Part shown: in pieces, positions 1 to 9,765 of the stretch
Layout of the letters: each line of letters starts with the position of its first letter
Position numbering within the stretch: position 1 is the first letter of the stretch
From: a bacterium
Lineage (GTDB): Bacteria > Sysuimicrobiota > Sysuimicrobiia > Sysuimicrobiales > Segetimicrobiaceae
Direction: 5' to 3'
Assembly: GCA_035308905.1 (NCBI GenBank)
Contig: DATGFS010000022.1
Span: 62,001 to 126,000 of the forward strand
Length of the DNA: 64,000 nucleotides
Notes under the pieces: generated by a model
Told to the model about the DNA's origin: nothing
The model's input: only the letters and a program-made list of their open reading frames with translations
Database searches by the model: none
Translations under genes and position numbers: made by a program

Positions 1-185
1 GCGAGCCACGCGTTGTCGCCGACGCGGCTGCCGGCGAGCGCCACGCCGAGGCGGTAGCGCGACAACGGCGCGTGGACCACGATCGCGGGCAGCGCCCGGC
101 CGCCCACGCTGACGGACGTGCGATCGTAAGGCGCGGGGAGCGCGGGCGCGGCGCCCGGCAGGACGGCGACGATCGCAATTGTCAG
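1..185 (-). CDS. Secreted protein, N-terminal fragment (cut by window edge)
   Basis: An open minus-strand frame runs off the left edge of the window. It begins with a hydrophobic, Ala/Val/Leu-rich stretch ending in Ala-Leu-Pro-Ala, like a signal peptide, followed by a beta-type segment (TSVSVGGRALPAIVVHAP) and the words LGVALAG and VGDNAW. That pattern resembles the N-terminus of phosphodiester glycosidase (NAGPA/DUF2233) proteins, but about 60 residues are too few to be sure. No in-frame ATG, GTG or TTG with a ribosome site is visible; the CTG at 185 is only a boundary of convenience and the frame stays open further upstream. It lies downstream of the SpoIIE-type gene on the same strand. Confidence 0.4.
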   Translation of the reverse strand, partial: MTIAIVAVLPGAAPALPAPYDRTSVSVGGRALPAIVVHAPLSRYRLGVALAGSRVGDNAWL

Positions 186-365
186 CGCAACGGCGGCGCC
201 TCGCGCGTGCGGCGCGAGGCGCCCGAAGATAGTAACGTGGTCAGGCCGGCGCGAGCCGGCACGTTCCCTCCGAATTGTGCGCTCCCCCCGTTCCCTTACT
301 GCCTGATGCTTGTTATGCCCGCCTGGGCCTGATGTCGGCCCCCGGCGGCCGGTCCGAGGACTCGC

Positions 366-3227
366 TCAGGACTCTCTGACGCGCGCCGCCGTGATCGCGT
401 CCGCCAGCGAGTCGAACACCGGCAGCGCGGAGGCGATGTCCATCGCCGCGAGCACCGGACGCATCGGCGCCTCCGGGCCGACGACCAGCAGCAGCATGCA
501 CCGCATCGTCGCCAGCCGCTGTCCCGTCTGCAGCAGCGCCCGCAGGCCCTGGCTGTCGAAGTAACGCACCGGCGTCAGCGACAGCACCACCGCGCCGCGC
601 CGGGCCTGCCCGCAGGCGTCCTGGACCATCGCCTTGAAGCGGCCGACGTTGTCGAGATCTACGTCGCCGGAGAGCTCGACCACCGGCACGCCGTCCACGA
701 CGCGCGTCCTCCAGTTCTGCCAATCCCCGGCCGCCCGGCCGGACCGGGACGCGCTTCCTACACGACGCACGATCGGCGCCGAGGGTTCCTTGGGAAGGGC
801 CTGCGTGGGCGCGGACTCCGCGCCGGGCGCGCCCGTCGTTTTGGTCGGCAGCGGGATGGCGAACGTGACCGTCGTGCCCGCCGGCGTCGTGACGATGTCC
901 ACTTCTTCGGCGAGCGCACGGATCAGATCGAGGCCGCGCCCGCCCGTGTTGTGGGCCCGCTCCGGCCGCCACCTGCCGCGGTCGTGGATCTCGACACGCA
1001 GCATGCCCTCCTGCGGCGCGGCGCGCAGCACCACCGTGCCCGGCACGGCGCCGTAGGCATGCTCGATCGCGTTGTTGACGGCCTCGCCGGACGCGATCAT
1101 CAGCGCGGAGACGGTTTCTTCGTCGAGCTGGAGCCCCCGGCTCATCTGCCGCAGCGCGTGCCGCATCAACCGGAGGCTCGACGGCAGGGCCGGCAGCATA
1201 ATGTCGAGCCGGTCCACCGGATGCGGGTCCACCGCGAGAATCACGATCGCGATGTCGTCGGGCGCCGTTTGGCCCACCATGCGCGAGAGGATCGTGCGGG
1301 CCGCGTCGGGTGAGCGCTCCTGGGCCTCGCGCGCGACCGCGTCGAGCAGCGCCGCCTGCCCGTAGGCCGGATCGCGCGTCGACTCGATCAACCCGTCGGT
1401 GTGCAGCACGAGCAGCGACCCCGGCGGCAGCTCGACCGCCCAGGAAGGCGCGGCCGGCGCGTCCAGGAAGCCCAGCGGGAGGCCGCCGGACGGCAGGAGG
1501 CGGACGCCGAGCGCATTCGCCACGATCGGCGCGGGGTGTCCCGCCGTCGCGTACGCGAACCCGCCGGTCACGGGATCGAAGATCCCGAAGATCGCCGTGG
1601 TCATGCCCTCGTGCCCGTGGCTGAGCCGGATCACCTGGCTCGCGATCGCGAGGACTTCGGCCGGCAGATGCCCCTCCAGGGCCGCGGCCCGGACGGCCTG
1701 ACGCACCTGGCCCATCACGACCGCGGCCTCGAGGCCGCGGCCCACCACGTCGCCGATCGCCAGCGCGACTCGCCCGTCGGGGAGCCGGAAGACATCGTAC
1801 CAATCGCCGCCGATGCTCGGTTCCTGCGCGCTCGGCACGTAGACCGCGCGCAGCCGAAGCCCGGGGACTTCGGGCATCCCCGCCGGCAGCAGCGCGCGCT
1901 GAAGCGTCCCCGCGGTTTGGTGCTCGTGGGCGTAGAGGCGTGCGCGCTCGAACGCCTGCGCGCACTGCCTGCCGAGCGTGAGCAGAAAATCCGCTTCGTC
2001 GCCGTCGAGCCGGCGCGGCGGGGCGAAGTGCAGCGAGAGCGCGCCCGCTACCGTGGTTTCAAGCGTGAGCGGCACCACGGCGCCGGCGCCCTCCCGGATC
2101 CCGTCCGGCAGCCCGTCGCGATCGCCCCGATGGCCCTCCGTCTCCACGCCCACGTCGTGCCACATCACCGCGCCGGTCTTCACCGCCTGGTCGAGATGCC
2201 GATCCTGCCCCGGCGCGACGCGCCGCCACCGCTCCACGAACTCGTCCCCATACCCCATCGTCGCGATCAGATCAAAGGTTCCATCCTGGGTCGTCAGCCA
2301 CAGCGCGGCGGCCGCCGCGCCCAACCCCGCGGTCGCGCGCTCCACGACGGCGTGGGCGACCTGGCTCGGTGTCACGGCGCCCGAGAGCGCGGCCGTCACG
2401 TCGACGAGCAGCTGCTGGCGCTGTTCGAGACGCAGCCGGCTGGAAATATCACGCGCAATCGTGGACGCGGCGATGATGCGCCCGGCGCCGTCTCGAATGG
2501 GCGAGATCGTCAGCGCCACGTCCACGCGGCTGCCGTCCTTCCGCACCCGGACGGTCTCGAAGCGCGAGATCGTCTCGCCCCGGCGCAGGCGCGCCATGAT
2601 CGTCGGAATCTCATCGGGCCGCTCCGGCGGCACAAGCGTCGCCACCGGCCGCCCGACGATCTCTTCCGCGGTGTATCCGTACAGCCGCTCCGCGCCGAGA
2701 TTCCAGGAGAGAATGACGGCGTCCATGCTCTTGCTGAAGATCGCGTCGTCGGACGATTCGACGATGGCCGCGAGATGCGCGGTCGCATACTCGATCCTTC
2801 GGCGCTGCTGCTCCCATTCGCGCGCGCGCGCAAAGCCTTCCGCCGCGCCGAACGCGGTGATGGCAAACAGCGCCAGCGTCGGCAGGGTCGCCGTGACCGC
2901 GGGCCATGAGTCCGTCGCCGGCAGCAGGTAGGCCCAGACTGCGACGGTGGCCAGCAGCGCGGTCCACAGACCGATGCCGCGGCCTGCCCGGTAGGCAAGC
3001 GCGGCGATCAGCGGGATGAACAGGAACAGACCGGGCGCCACGATCGCCTGTGAGCGCACCGAGACGGACCGCAGCGCGATGCCGATGAGCGTGACGGCGG
3101 CCACCAGCGCGGCCGCGAGCGCCATCTCGACCGACATGAGGCCGGGCCGGCGCGGAGGCACCGGTGCTACGACCCCACCCGGAGGCCGGCCGGGGCGACC
3201 GTTTTCGACCGAGGATTGTGACGCCAC
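366..3227 (-). CDS. One-chain partner-switching regulator: PAS-GAF-PP2C phosphatase-HATPase-STAS
   Basis: A 953-residue membrane-bound regulator. Hydrophobic segments lie at about 33-54, 62-80, 84-103 and 110-130; a PAS domain at about 145-262 and a GAF domain at 275-430 follow. The SpoIIE/RsbU-type PP2C phosphatase at about 440-668 has the metal-site words GGDWYD (473-478), GDVVGRG (492-498), HTDGLIE (609-615) and PDDIA (656-660). A GHKL/RsbW-like ATPase domain (680-795) has the N-box EAVNNAIEHAY and the G-box GGRGLD. A STAS anti-sigma-antagonist domain (838-950) keeps Ser892 in FDSQGL, where such proteins are phosphorylated. In the family, the ATPase phosphorylates a STAS partner and the phosphatase reverses it; here all three sit on one polypeptide. 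The start at 3227 is the first ATG. Confidence 0.9.
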   Translation of the reverse strand: MASQSSVENGRPGRPPGGVVAPVPPRRPGLMSVEMALAAALVAAVTLIGIALRSVSVRSQAIVAPGLFLFIPLIAALAYRAGRGIGLWTALLATVAVWAYLLPATDSWPAVTATLPTLALFAITAFGAAEGFARAREWEQQRRRIEYATAHLAAIVESSDDAIFSKSMDAVILSWNLGAERLYGYTAEEIVGRPVATLVPPERPDEIPTIMARLRRGETISRFETVRVRKDGSRVDVALTISPIRDGAGRIIAASTIARDISSRLRLEQRQQLLVDVTAALSGAVTPSQVAHAVVERATAGLGAAAAALWLTTQDGTFDLIATMGYGDEFVERWRRVAPGQDRHLDQAVKTGAVMWHDVGVETEGHRGDRDGLPDGIREGAGAVVPLTLETTVAGALSLHFAPPRRLDGDEADFLLTLGRQCAQAFERARLYAHEHQTAGTLQRALLPAGMPEVPGLRLRAVYVPSAQEPSIGGDWYDVFRLPDGRVALAIGDVVGRGLEAAVVMGQVRQAVRAAALEGHLPAEVLAIASQVIRLSHGHEGMTTAIFGIFDPVTGGFAYATAGHPAPIVANALGVRLLPSGGLPLGFLDAPAAPSWAVELPPGSLLVLHTDGLIESTRDPAYGQAALLDAVAREAQERSPDAARTILSRMVGQTAPDDIAIVILAVDPHPVDRLDIMLPALPSSLRLMRHALRQMSRGLQLDEETVSALMIASGEAVNNAIEHAYGAVPGTVVLRAAPQEGMLRVEIHDRGRWRPERAHNTGGRGLDLIRALAEEVDIVTTPAGTTVTFAIPLPTKTTGAPGAESAPTQALPKEPSAPIVRRVGSASRSGRAAGDWQNWRTRVVDGVPVVELSGDVDLDNVGRFKAMVQDACGQARRGAVVLSLTPVRYFDSQGLRALLQTGQRLATMRCMLLLVVGPEAPMRPVLAAMDIASALPVFDSLADAITAARVRES

Positions 3228-3410
3228 GGATGTACCCGATATCTACCCGACTTCGGGGGGCGGCCAACGTCTGCGGGCAGGCCTCGCGGCGGATCCGCGC
3301 GGCGCCGGAGGGCGAGGAACTGCCCGGCGGGACGCCGAACCGTGGCGTACCGGGCACAGCAGGACCTGTTCCGCTGTGCCCGCCGCGCCACATTTCGGCA
3401 CAGGAGGCGG

Positions 3411-4955
3411 ATGCCCGTGCGCATGCTTCGCGTGACGGCCGCAGCGGCGGCCGCGATCGGTCTCGTGTTCGGCTTGTTCCCGGCAATCTCACCGACCGGC
3501 GCGGCCGGGTTCAAGACGGTGATCAGCTTCGGCGTCAACCGCGCGGCCGACGACCTCGACCCCGTCACCCAGGACGCCAACCCGAACATCTGGGCGTACA
3601 TGCAGATCTATCAGCAACTGTTGCGGGTGAACGCCGCGGGTGACGGGTTCGTGCCGGATCTCGCGACGAGCTGGAAGGTCTCCGCCGACGGGAAGATCTG
3701 GACGTTCAAGCTGCGGCCGGACGCGGTGTTTTCCACCGGTGAGCCCGTGACGTCGGCCGACGTCGTGTGGACGTTCCAGCGGGCGCACGATCTCGACGGC
3801 CCGTGGCAGTGGGCGCTCGAACCGATGCAGGCGATCACGGCGTTGGACGCCCACACCGTGGCCATCACGCTGAAGGAGCCGTTCGCGCCGTTCCTCTCCG
3901 ACGTGTCGCTCTTCTCCAACAGCATCGGCTCGGTCAAGGCGTTCAAGTCGGCGTCCCACGAGGAGATCTCGAACCACCCGATCGGCTCCGGCCCCTACAT
4001 GCTGGTCGACTGGAAGAAGGGCGAGCAACTGACAATGCGGGCCAACCCGCACTACTACACGCGGGGCCTGCCGCGGACGCCCGAGCTGCGGATCATCTAC
4101 ATTCCCGACGACAACACGCGCACCATCGCCCTGCAGTCCGGGCGCGTGGACGGCATCGACTACCCGCCGTTCTCGCTGCTCTCGGCGCTGCGCGGCGATC
4201 CGCGGATCGAGGTCCAGCTCAATCCGTCGACCGCGGTCCAGCACGTTCTGCTGAACGTGTCGAAGGCGCCGCTCAACAACGTCAAATTGCGGCAGGCGCT
4301 CTCGTACGCCACCGACCGCGCCGGCATCGTGAAGGCCGTCCTGTACGGAAACGGCACGCCGGCGACGTCGTTCCTGCCGATCACGACGCCGTTCTTCGAC
4401 AAAGGGCTGAAAGCGTACACCCTGGACCTCAACAAAGCGCAGGCGCTGCTCCGGGAGGCCGGCGTCGGCAGTTCGGTCACCCTGCACGCGATGGTCCAGT
4501 CCGGCAACGCGGACGCGCAGACTGCGACGACACTGCTCAAGGCGATGTGGTCCAAGATCGGCGTCAACTTGGAGATCGAGCCGCTCGACCGCGCCGCGGC
4601 AACGCAGCGCATGCGCAACCTCGACTATCAAGTGTACGTCGGCGGATGGACGAACGACGTGCCCGACCCGTCCGAACTGGCGGCGTACGAGTTCGACTAC
4701 GTCACCGCCAAGTCGTACCACACCGGCTATCAGTCGGCCGCGATGACCGCGCTGATCAAACAGGGCGAGCGGGAACTGGACACGGCGAAGCGGCGCCAGA
4801 TCTACTATAAGATGCAGGAACTGGCGATCGCCGACGCGCCGCTGATTTGGCTCTACTACGCGCCGTACACGGACGCCCTCAATAAGAACATGAGGGGCTT
4901 CGTCCAGCTGGCCACGGGCCCGTGGATCTTCACCAACGTGAGCGTGACACAATAG
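3411..4955 (+). CDS. ABC transporter substrate-binding protein, family 5 (peptide/nickel type)
   Basis: A 514-residue extracytoplasmic solute-binding protein, first gene of a five-gene importer operon. The start at 3411 is chosen because AGGAGG lies 5-10 bases upstream; an earlier in-frame ATG at 3342 has no such site. The N-terminus is a typical export signal (MPVRMLRVTAAAAAAIGL) ending near AGFKT. The mature part has the family-5 layout: LDPVTQDANPN near the start, then DLATSWKVSADGKIWTFKLR and a C-terminal region ending in WLYYAPYTDA. The family delivers di/oligopeptides, opines, nickel or sugars to a DppBC-type channel; the substrate cannot be read from the sequence. Confidence 0.92.
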   Translation: MPVRMLRVTAAAAAAIGLVFGLFPAISPTGAAGFKTVISFGVNRAADDLDPVTQDANPNIWAYMQIYQQLLRVNAAGDGFVPDLATSWKVSADGKIWTFKLRPDAVFSTGEPVTSADVVWTFQRAHDLDGPWQWALEPMQAITALDAHTVAITLKEPFAPFLSDVSLFSNSIGSVKAFKSASHEEISNHPIGSGPYMLVDWKKGEQLTMRANPHYYTRGLPRTPELRIIYIPDDNTRTIALQSGRVDGIDYPPFSLLSALRGDPRIEVQLNPSTAVQHVLLNVSKAPLNNVKLRQALSYATDRAGIVKAVLYGNGTPATSFLPITTPFFDKGLKAYTLDLNKAQALLREAGVGSSVTLHAMVQSGNADAQTATTLLKAMWSKIGVNLEIEPLDRAAATQRMRNLDYQVYVGGWTNDVPDPSELAAYEFDYVTAKSYHTGYQSAAMTALIKQGERELDTAKRRQIYYKMQELAIADAPLIWLYYAPYTDALNKNMRGFVQLATGPWIFTNVSVTQ

Positions 4956-5006
4956 CGGGCCGGCGCCACACCGGACTCTAGGCACCCGGCGTCCCGGAAG
5001 CGGCAC

Positions 5007-5942
5007 ATGATGCGCTACGCACTCGGGCGGATCGGCCAGATGGTGCCGATCGCGCTGCTCGTCACCGTGCTGATCTTTCTGCTGATCAAGCTGGTGCCGG
5101 GCGACCCCGCCTCCGCGATCCTCGGCGACCGAGCTACCGACGCGTCGGTGACGGCGCTGCGGCATCAGTGGGGTCTCGACCGGCCAATCTGGCAGCAGTA
5201 TGCGATCTACATGCGGAATCTCGCGACCGGCAACCTCGGCCAGTCGCTGCGCTACCAGACGCCGGTGATGTCCATGCTGCCGCGGCGGACGGGCGTCACA
5301 TTCTTTCTGATCGTCTACAGCCTGATCTTGTCGGTGCTGATCGCGGTGCCGCTGGCACTCCTGGCCGCGCTCTACCGCAACCGCTGGCCGGACCAGGTGA
5401 TCCGCGCCTTCATGGCGGTGCCGCTCGCCTCGCCGGCGTTCTGGATCGGGATCCTGCTGCTGATCGTCTTCTCGTTGAAGCTGCGGTGGCTGCCCGCCGA
5501 AGGCTACGGCGAGGGATTTGCGGACAACCTGCAGCACCTCTTCCTGCCGGCGCTGACCCTGTCCTACGCGTTTGCGTCCGTTCTGAACCGGAATTTAAGG
5601 TCCTCGCTGATCGATGTGCTCACGACGACGTACGTGGATTTTGCGCGGGCGAAAGGCCTGCGCGGCCGGGCCGTCCTCTTCGGCCACGTGCTGCGCGCCG
5701 CGATGCTTCCGATCGTCACGCTCGTCGGCGTCCGCATGTCCTACGCGATCGGCGGCTCGGTCGTGATCGAGATCGTCTTCGCCATCCCGGGGCTCGGCTC
5801 GTGGATGGTGGATTCGATTCTGTCGCGCGACTACGTCGTCGTGCAGACGCTGACGCTGATGTTCGCGCTCGGCACGATGCTGATCAACCTGACCACCGAT
5901 CTCGTGTACCCGCTGTTCGATCCGCGGGTCCGCGTGGGGTGA
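5007..5942 (+). CDS. dppB: Peptide-type ABC transporter permease, DppB family
   Basis: A 311-residue inner-membrane protein with six predicted membrane helices. It has the DppB/OppB N-terminus (MMRYALGRIGQMVPIALLVTV), the conserved LVPGDPASAILGDRA segment and the EAA-type cytoplasmic loop ARAKGLRGRAVLFGHVLRAA that docks on the ATPase. It lies 51 bases after the binding-protein gene and 10 before the second permease, so it is clearly in the operon. DppB is used as a family name; the substrate could be peptides or another small solute. Confidence 0.9.
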   Translation: MMRYALGRIGQMVPIALLVTVLIFLLIKLVPGDPASAILGDRATDASVTALRHQWGLDRPIWQQYAIYMRNLATGNLGQSLRYQTPVMSMLPRRTGVTFFLIVYSLILSVLIAVPLALLAALYRNRWPDQVIRAFMAVPLASPAFWIGILLLIVFSLKLRWLPAEGYGEGFADNLQHLFLPALTLSYAFASVLNRNLRSSLIDVLTTTYVDFARAKGLRGRAVLFGHVLRAAMLPIVTLVGVRMSYAIGGSVVIEIVFAIPGLGSWMVDSILSRDYVVVQTLTLMFALGTMLINLTTDLVYPLFDPRVRVG

Positions 5943-5952
5943 GGACGGGCGT

Positions 5953-6822
5953 GTGAGCGCGGATGCGGGGACGACCGCGGCCGTCGGGACCCTCGCCGGG
6001 GCCCGCCCGGGACGCATCCGGCTGCCGCTGGGGATCGTCATCGGGGGGATTATGCTGCTCGCGCTCACCGGCGCGACCGTGCTGGCGCCGGTGCTGCTCC
6101 CGATCGACCCCAACGCGCAGGACCTCAACGCGATGCTGCGGCCGCCGTCGGCCGCCCACCCCTTCGGGACCGACAACTACGGCCGGGACGTGCTGACGCG
6201 CGTCCTCTACGGGGCCGGCATCGATCTCCGGATCGGCGTGCTCGCGGTCGTCTTTCCGTTCATCTTCGGCTCGCTGGCCGGCGCTTTCGCCGGCTATACC
6301 GGCGGGTGGCCCGACATCGTGATCATGCGCGCCGTCGACGTGATCACGGCGGTTCCGTTCACGGTGCTCGTCATCGCCATCGTCGCGTTTCTCGGGCCGG
6401 GAGAAACGAACATCCTCATCGCGATCGGCGCCGTCGGGTGGATCGTCTTCGCCCGGCTCGTCCGCGGGGAGGTGCTGCGCGAAAAAAACCTCGAGTACGT
6501 CGCCGCGCTGCGCGCGTTCGGCTTCGGCCGGTCGCGCATCGTCTTCCGGCACATTCTGCCCAACGCCATCGCGCCCGCGGTCACCTACCTCGCCTCCGAC
6601 ATCGTGCTCGTGATTCTCACCGCGGCCTCGCTCGGCTTCCTCGGGCTCGGGGTGCGGCCGCCCGCGCCGGAGTGGGGCCTCATGATCGCGGAGGGCCGGA
6701 CGTTCATGTACACAGCGTGGTGGGTCGCGACGATCCCAGGCTTCGCCTGCATGTTCGCCGGGATCGCCTTCATCCTCGTGGGCGACGGCCTCTCCGATCT
6801 GCTGCGCGTTCGCGGCCAGTGA
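5953..6822 (+). CDS. dppC: Peptide-type ABC transporter permease, DppC family
   Basis: A 289-residue partner of the preceding permease, starting at GTG 5953. It has an N-terminal membrane helix, then the DppC-type periplasmic segment with HPFGTDNYGRDVLTRVLYGA, five further helices and an EAA loop around LRAFGFGRSRIVFRHILPNA. The stop overlaps the GTG of the next ATPase gene, indicating translational coupling. With the upstream permease it forms the heterodimeric channel. Confidence 0.9.
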   Translation: MSADAGTTAAVGTLAGARPGRIRLPLGIVIGGIMLLALTGATVLAPVLLPIDPNAQDLNAMLRPPSAAHPFGTDNYGRDVLTRVLYGAGIDLRIGVLAVVFPFIFGSLAGAFAGYTGGWPDIVIMRAVDVITAVPFTVLVIAIVAFLGPGETNILIAIGAVGWIVFARLVRGEVLREKNLEYVAALRAFGFGRSRIVFRHILPNAIAPAVTYLASDIVLVILTAASLGFLGLGVRPPAPEWGLMIAEGRTFMYTAWWVATIPGFACMFAGIAFILVGDGLSDLLRVRGQ

Positions 6823-7791
6823 CCGAACCCGCCCTCGCGGTCGAAGACCTCCGGCTCGAGATCCCCACCCGCCGCGGCATCGTCCACGCGGTGCGCGGCG
6901 TCAGCTTCTCCGTACAGCCGGGCGAGACGTTCGCCCTCGTCGGCGAATCGGGATCCGGCAAGACCATGACGTGCCGCGCGATCGTGAAATTGCTCCACCC
7001 GCCGGCGCGGATCACCGGCGGCGCGGTCCGGTTCGAGGGCCGCGATCTGCTCCGCCTCTCCGAGCGCGAGCTCGAGGCCGTCCGCGGACGCGGCATCGCG
7101 ATGGTGTTCCAGGATCCGATGACGGCGCTCAACCCCGTGCTCACGATCGAGCGGCAGATCGGCGAAGCGCTGACCGGCGGACCGGCGGACCGGAGCGAGC
7201 GGCGCCGGCGGATCGTCAACCTGCTGCGCCAGGTCGGCATCCCGGACGCGGAGCGCCGGCTGCGCGCGTATCCCCACCAGCTGTCGGGCGGCCAGCGGCA
7301 GCGCGTGATGCTGGCCGTGGTGCTCGCGCGGCGCCCCGTCGTCCTGCTCGCGGACGAGCCGACGACCGCGCTCGACGTCACGATCCAGGCGCAGATTCTG
7401 CGGCTGCTTGCCTCGCTGCAGCAGCAGTTGGGTATGGCGCTCATTCTCGTGACGCACGACCTCGGCGTGGTCCGCCAGGTGGTGCATCGCGTGGCCGTGA
7501 TGTACGCGGGCCAGATCGTGGAGACGGCGCCCACCGCGGAGCTGTTCGCGCACCCGCGCCACCCGTACACCGCCGGCCTCATCGCGTCCGTGCCGAGCAT
7601 GAATCGGGACCGGCCGCTGGTTCCGATTTCCGGCGCGCCGCCGGATCTCGTGGGGCTCGGGGAAGGGTGCGCCTTCGCGCCGCGCTGCCCGCTCGCCGCC
7701 GCGGAGTGCCGGCGCGGCGAGATCCCGCTGCGCGAGGTCGGCCCGGGGCGCCTCAGCCGGTGCCTGAAAGCGGAGATGGTGGGAGCGGCCG

Positions 7792-7802
<11 letters not shown>
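6819..7802 (+). CDS. dppD: Peptide-type ABC transporter ATP-binding protein, DppD family
   Basis: A 327-residue ATPase. The GTG start at 6819 overlaps the TGA of the upstream permease (GTGA), and the protein then begins with the usual ABC beta strand (ALAVEDLRLEI). Visible motifs are Walker A GESGSGKT (42-49), the Q-loop MVFQDPM, the signature LSGGQRQR, Walker B VVLLADEPT and the switch histidine in VTHDLG. The C-terminal oligopeptide-transport extension has HPYTAGL followed by a Cys cluster (GCAFAPRCP then AEC) of the sort that carries an iron-sulfur cluster in structurally studied DppD/F pairs. It overlaps the next gene by 11 bases. Confidence 0.93.
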
Positions 7803-8799
<997 letters not shown>

Positions 8800-8813
8800 G
8801 ACTTGCAGGCCTG

Positions 8814-8822
8814 TGCTACAAT
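8814..8822 (+). promoter_or_regulatory. Extended -10 promoter (TGCTACAAT) for the ImmA-like gene
   Basis: TG-N-TACAAT at 8814-8822 lies 10 bases before the ATG at 8833. With usual spacing transcription would start about 8829, leaving a leader of about 4 bases. No -35 box is evident at 17-base spacing, as expected for an extended -10 promoter. Confidence 0.5.
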
Positions 8823-8832
8823 CGTCCTTACC

Positions 8833-9636
8833 ATGTTGACCGAGCCCGGCACCGGCACGACGCGCCACTGCGATACGTGCGGCGCGGCACGCGAGCCGTT
8901 CTTCGACAGTCCATGCGAAGACCCCGTCGCCTGGCTCTGCCCGTCGTGCCGCACCGTCGAAATGGAAGTCCCGCGCGCGTCGCTCTCGCCCGAGGCGCGG
9001 CGCGAACTCGCGGCCCTGGAGGCGTTCATGCAGGCCGGCGCTCCGGCCGCATCGGCCGGGACCGCGGCGGCGTCCGCATCCGGCGCGCCGGCGGCCGCCG
9101 GTCCGGCCCGCGCACGTGAGCGGGCGCGGGCGGCCCTGGGGGCGTCGCGCGAGCTCCCCGTCGACGTCCGGAAGGTCGCTGAGCACCTCGGGTTCCCGGT
9201 GCAGGAACGTGCGCTGCCGCCGGGCCAGCGCGGCACGATCGGACGCGACGGCGGCCGCGTCGTAATCGCCATCTCCTCGCGGGGCGGCTATACCGACGCG
9301 GAGCTGCGGTGGATCATCGCCGAGGAGCTCGGCCACGCGGCGCTCGGGCACACCGCCCTCGTCGCCAGCAGCGCGCCCGGGGCGGGGCCGGCGATCGCGG
9401 AGCCGCGGCGGCGCGAGGAAGAGCGCGAGGCGCGGGCGTTCGCGGCCGAGGTCCTGATGCCGGAAGAGAAGGTCCGCGCGCGCTTCGCGGAGCTCGCGCC
9501 GCGGATCGACCAGACGCTCGGCATGCGCCAGCGGGAGACCGAAACCGACGACGTGGTGCACCTGCTCGCGCGGATGTTCGGCGTCACGCCGACCGCGCTG
9601 CGCCGCAGACTCGAGGAACTCGGCCTGCTGCGCTGA
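8833..9636 (+). CDS. ImmA/IrrE-like metallopeptidase-fold protein with zinc ribbon, altered HEXXH
   Basis: A 267-residue protein. The N-terminus has Cys pairs at 13/16 and 36/39 (CDTC and CPSC) that look like a zinc ribbon, then an Ala/Pro-rich linker (about 65-100). Residues 105-215 match the ImmA/IrrE peptidase fold: a strand ending IAISSRGGYT, the active-site helix IIAEELGHAALGH (161-173) and the second helix EEREARAFAAEVLMP (196-210). The usual HEXXH is EELGH here, so the first metal-binding His is replaced by Glu164 while Glu165 and His168 are kept. IrrE/ImmA proteins cleave repressors in stress or mobile-element control; activity of this copy is uncertain. The start at 8833 fits the extended -10 just upstream. 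Confidence 0.75.
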   Translation: MLTEPGTGTTRHCDTCGAAREPFFDSPCEDPVAWLCPSCRTVEMEVPRASLSPEARRELAALEAFMQAGAPAASAGTAAASASGAPAAAGPARARERARAALGASRELPVDVRKVAEHLGFPVQERALPPGQRGTIGRDGGRVVIAISSRGGYTDAELRWIIAEELGHAALGHTALVASSAPGAGPAIAEPRRREEEREARAFAAEVLMPEEKVRARFAELAPRIDQTLGMRQRETETDDVVHLLARMFGVTPTALRRRLEELGLLR

Positions 9637-9669
9637 TCCGCCCGCGGCGGCCGGAATCGGAACAGCAAC

Positions 9670-9705
9670 GGGGACGGGCCGGGGCGAATGCCCCGGCCCG
9701 TCCCC
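9670..9705. terminator. 15-bp perfect hairpin between convergent genes
   Basis: GGGGACGGGCCGGGG (9670-9684), a 6-base loop and its exact complement (9691-9705) sit between the ImmA-like gene and the convergent S41 gene. There is no T-tract, so it may act as a bidirectional GC-rich terminator or an mRNA 3'-end stabiliser. Confidence 0.6.
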
Positions 9706-9765
9706 GCGTCACACACCCCTTCGTTGGATCGTCGAGACGGCGGCGCTACCCGTGCGCCTCGGTTG

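Noticed and set aside
8803-8822. TTGCAG at 8803 as -35 of the ImmA-like promoter
   Set aside because: It is only 8 bases from the -10, too close for a sigma-70 pair; the extended -10 alone is the better reading.
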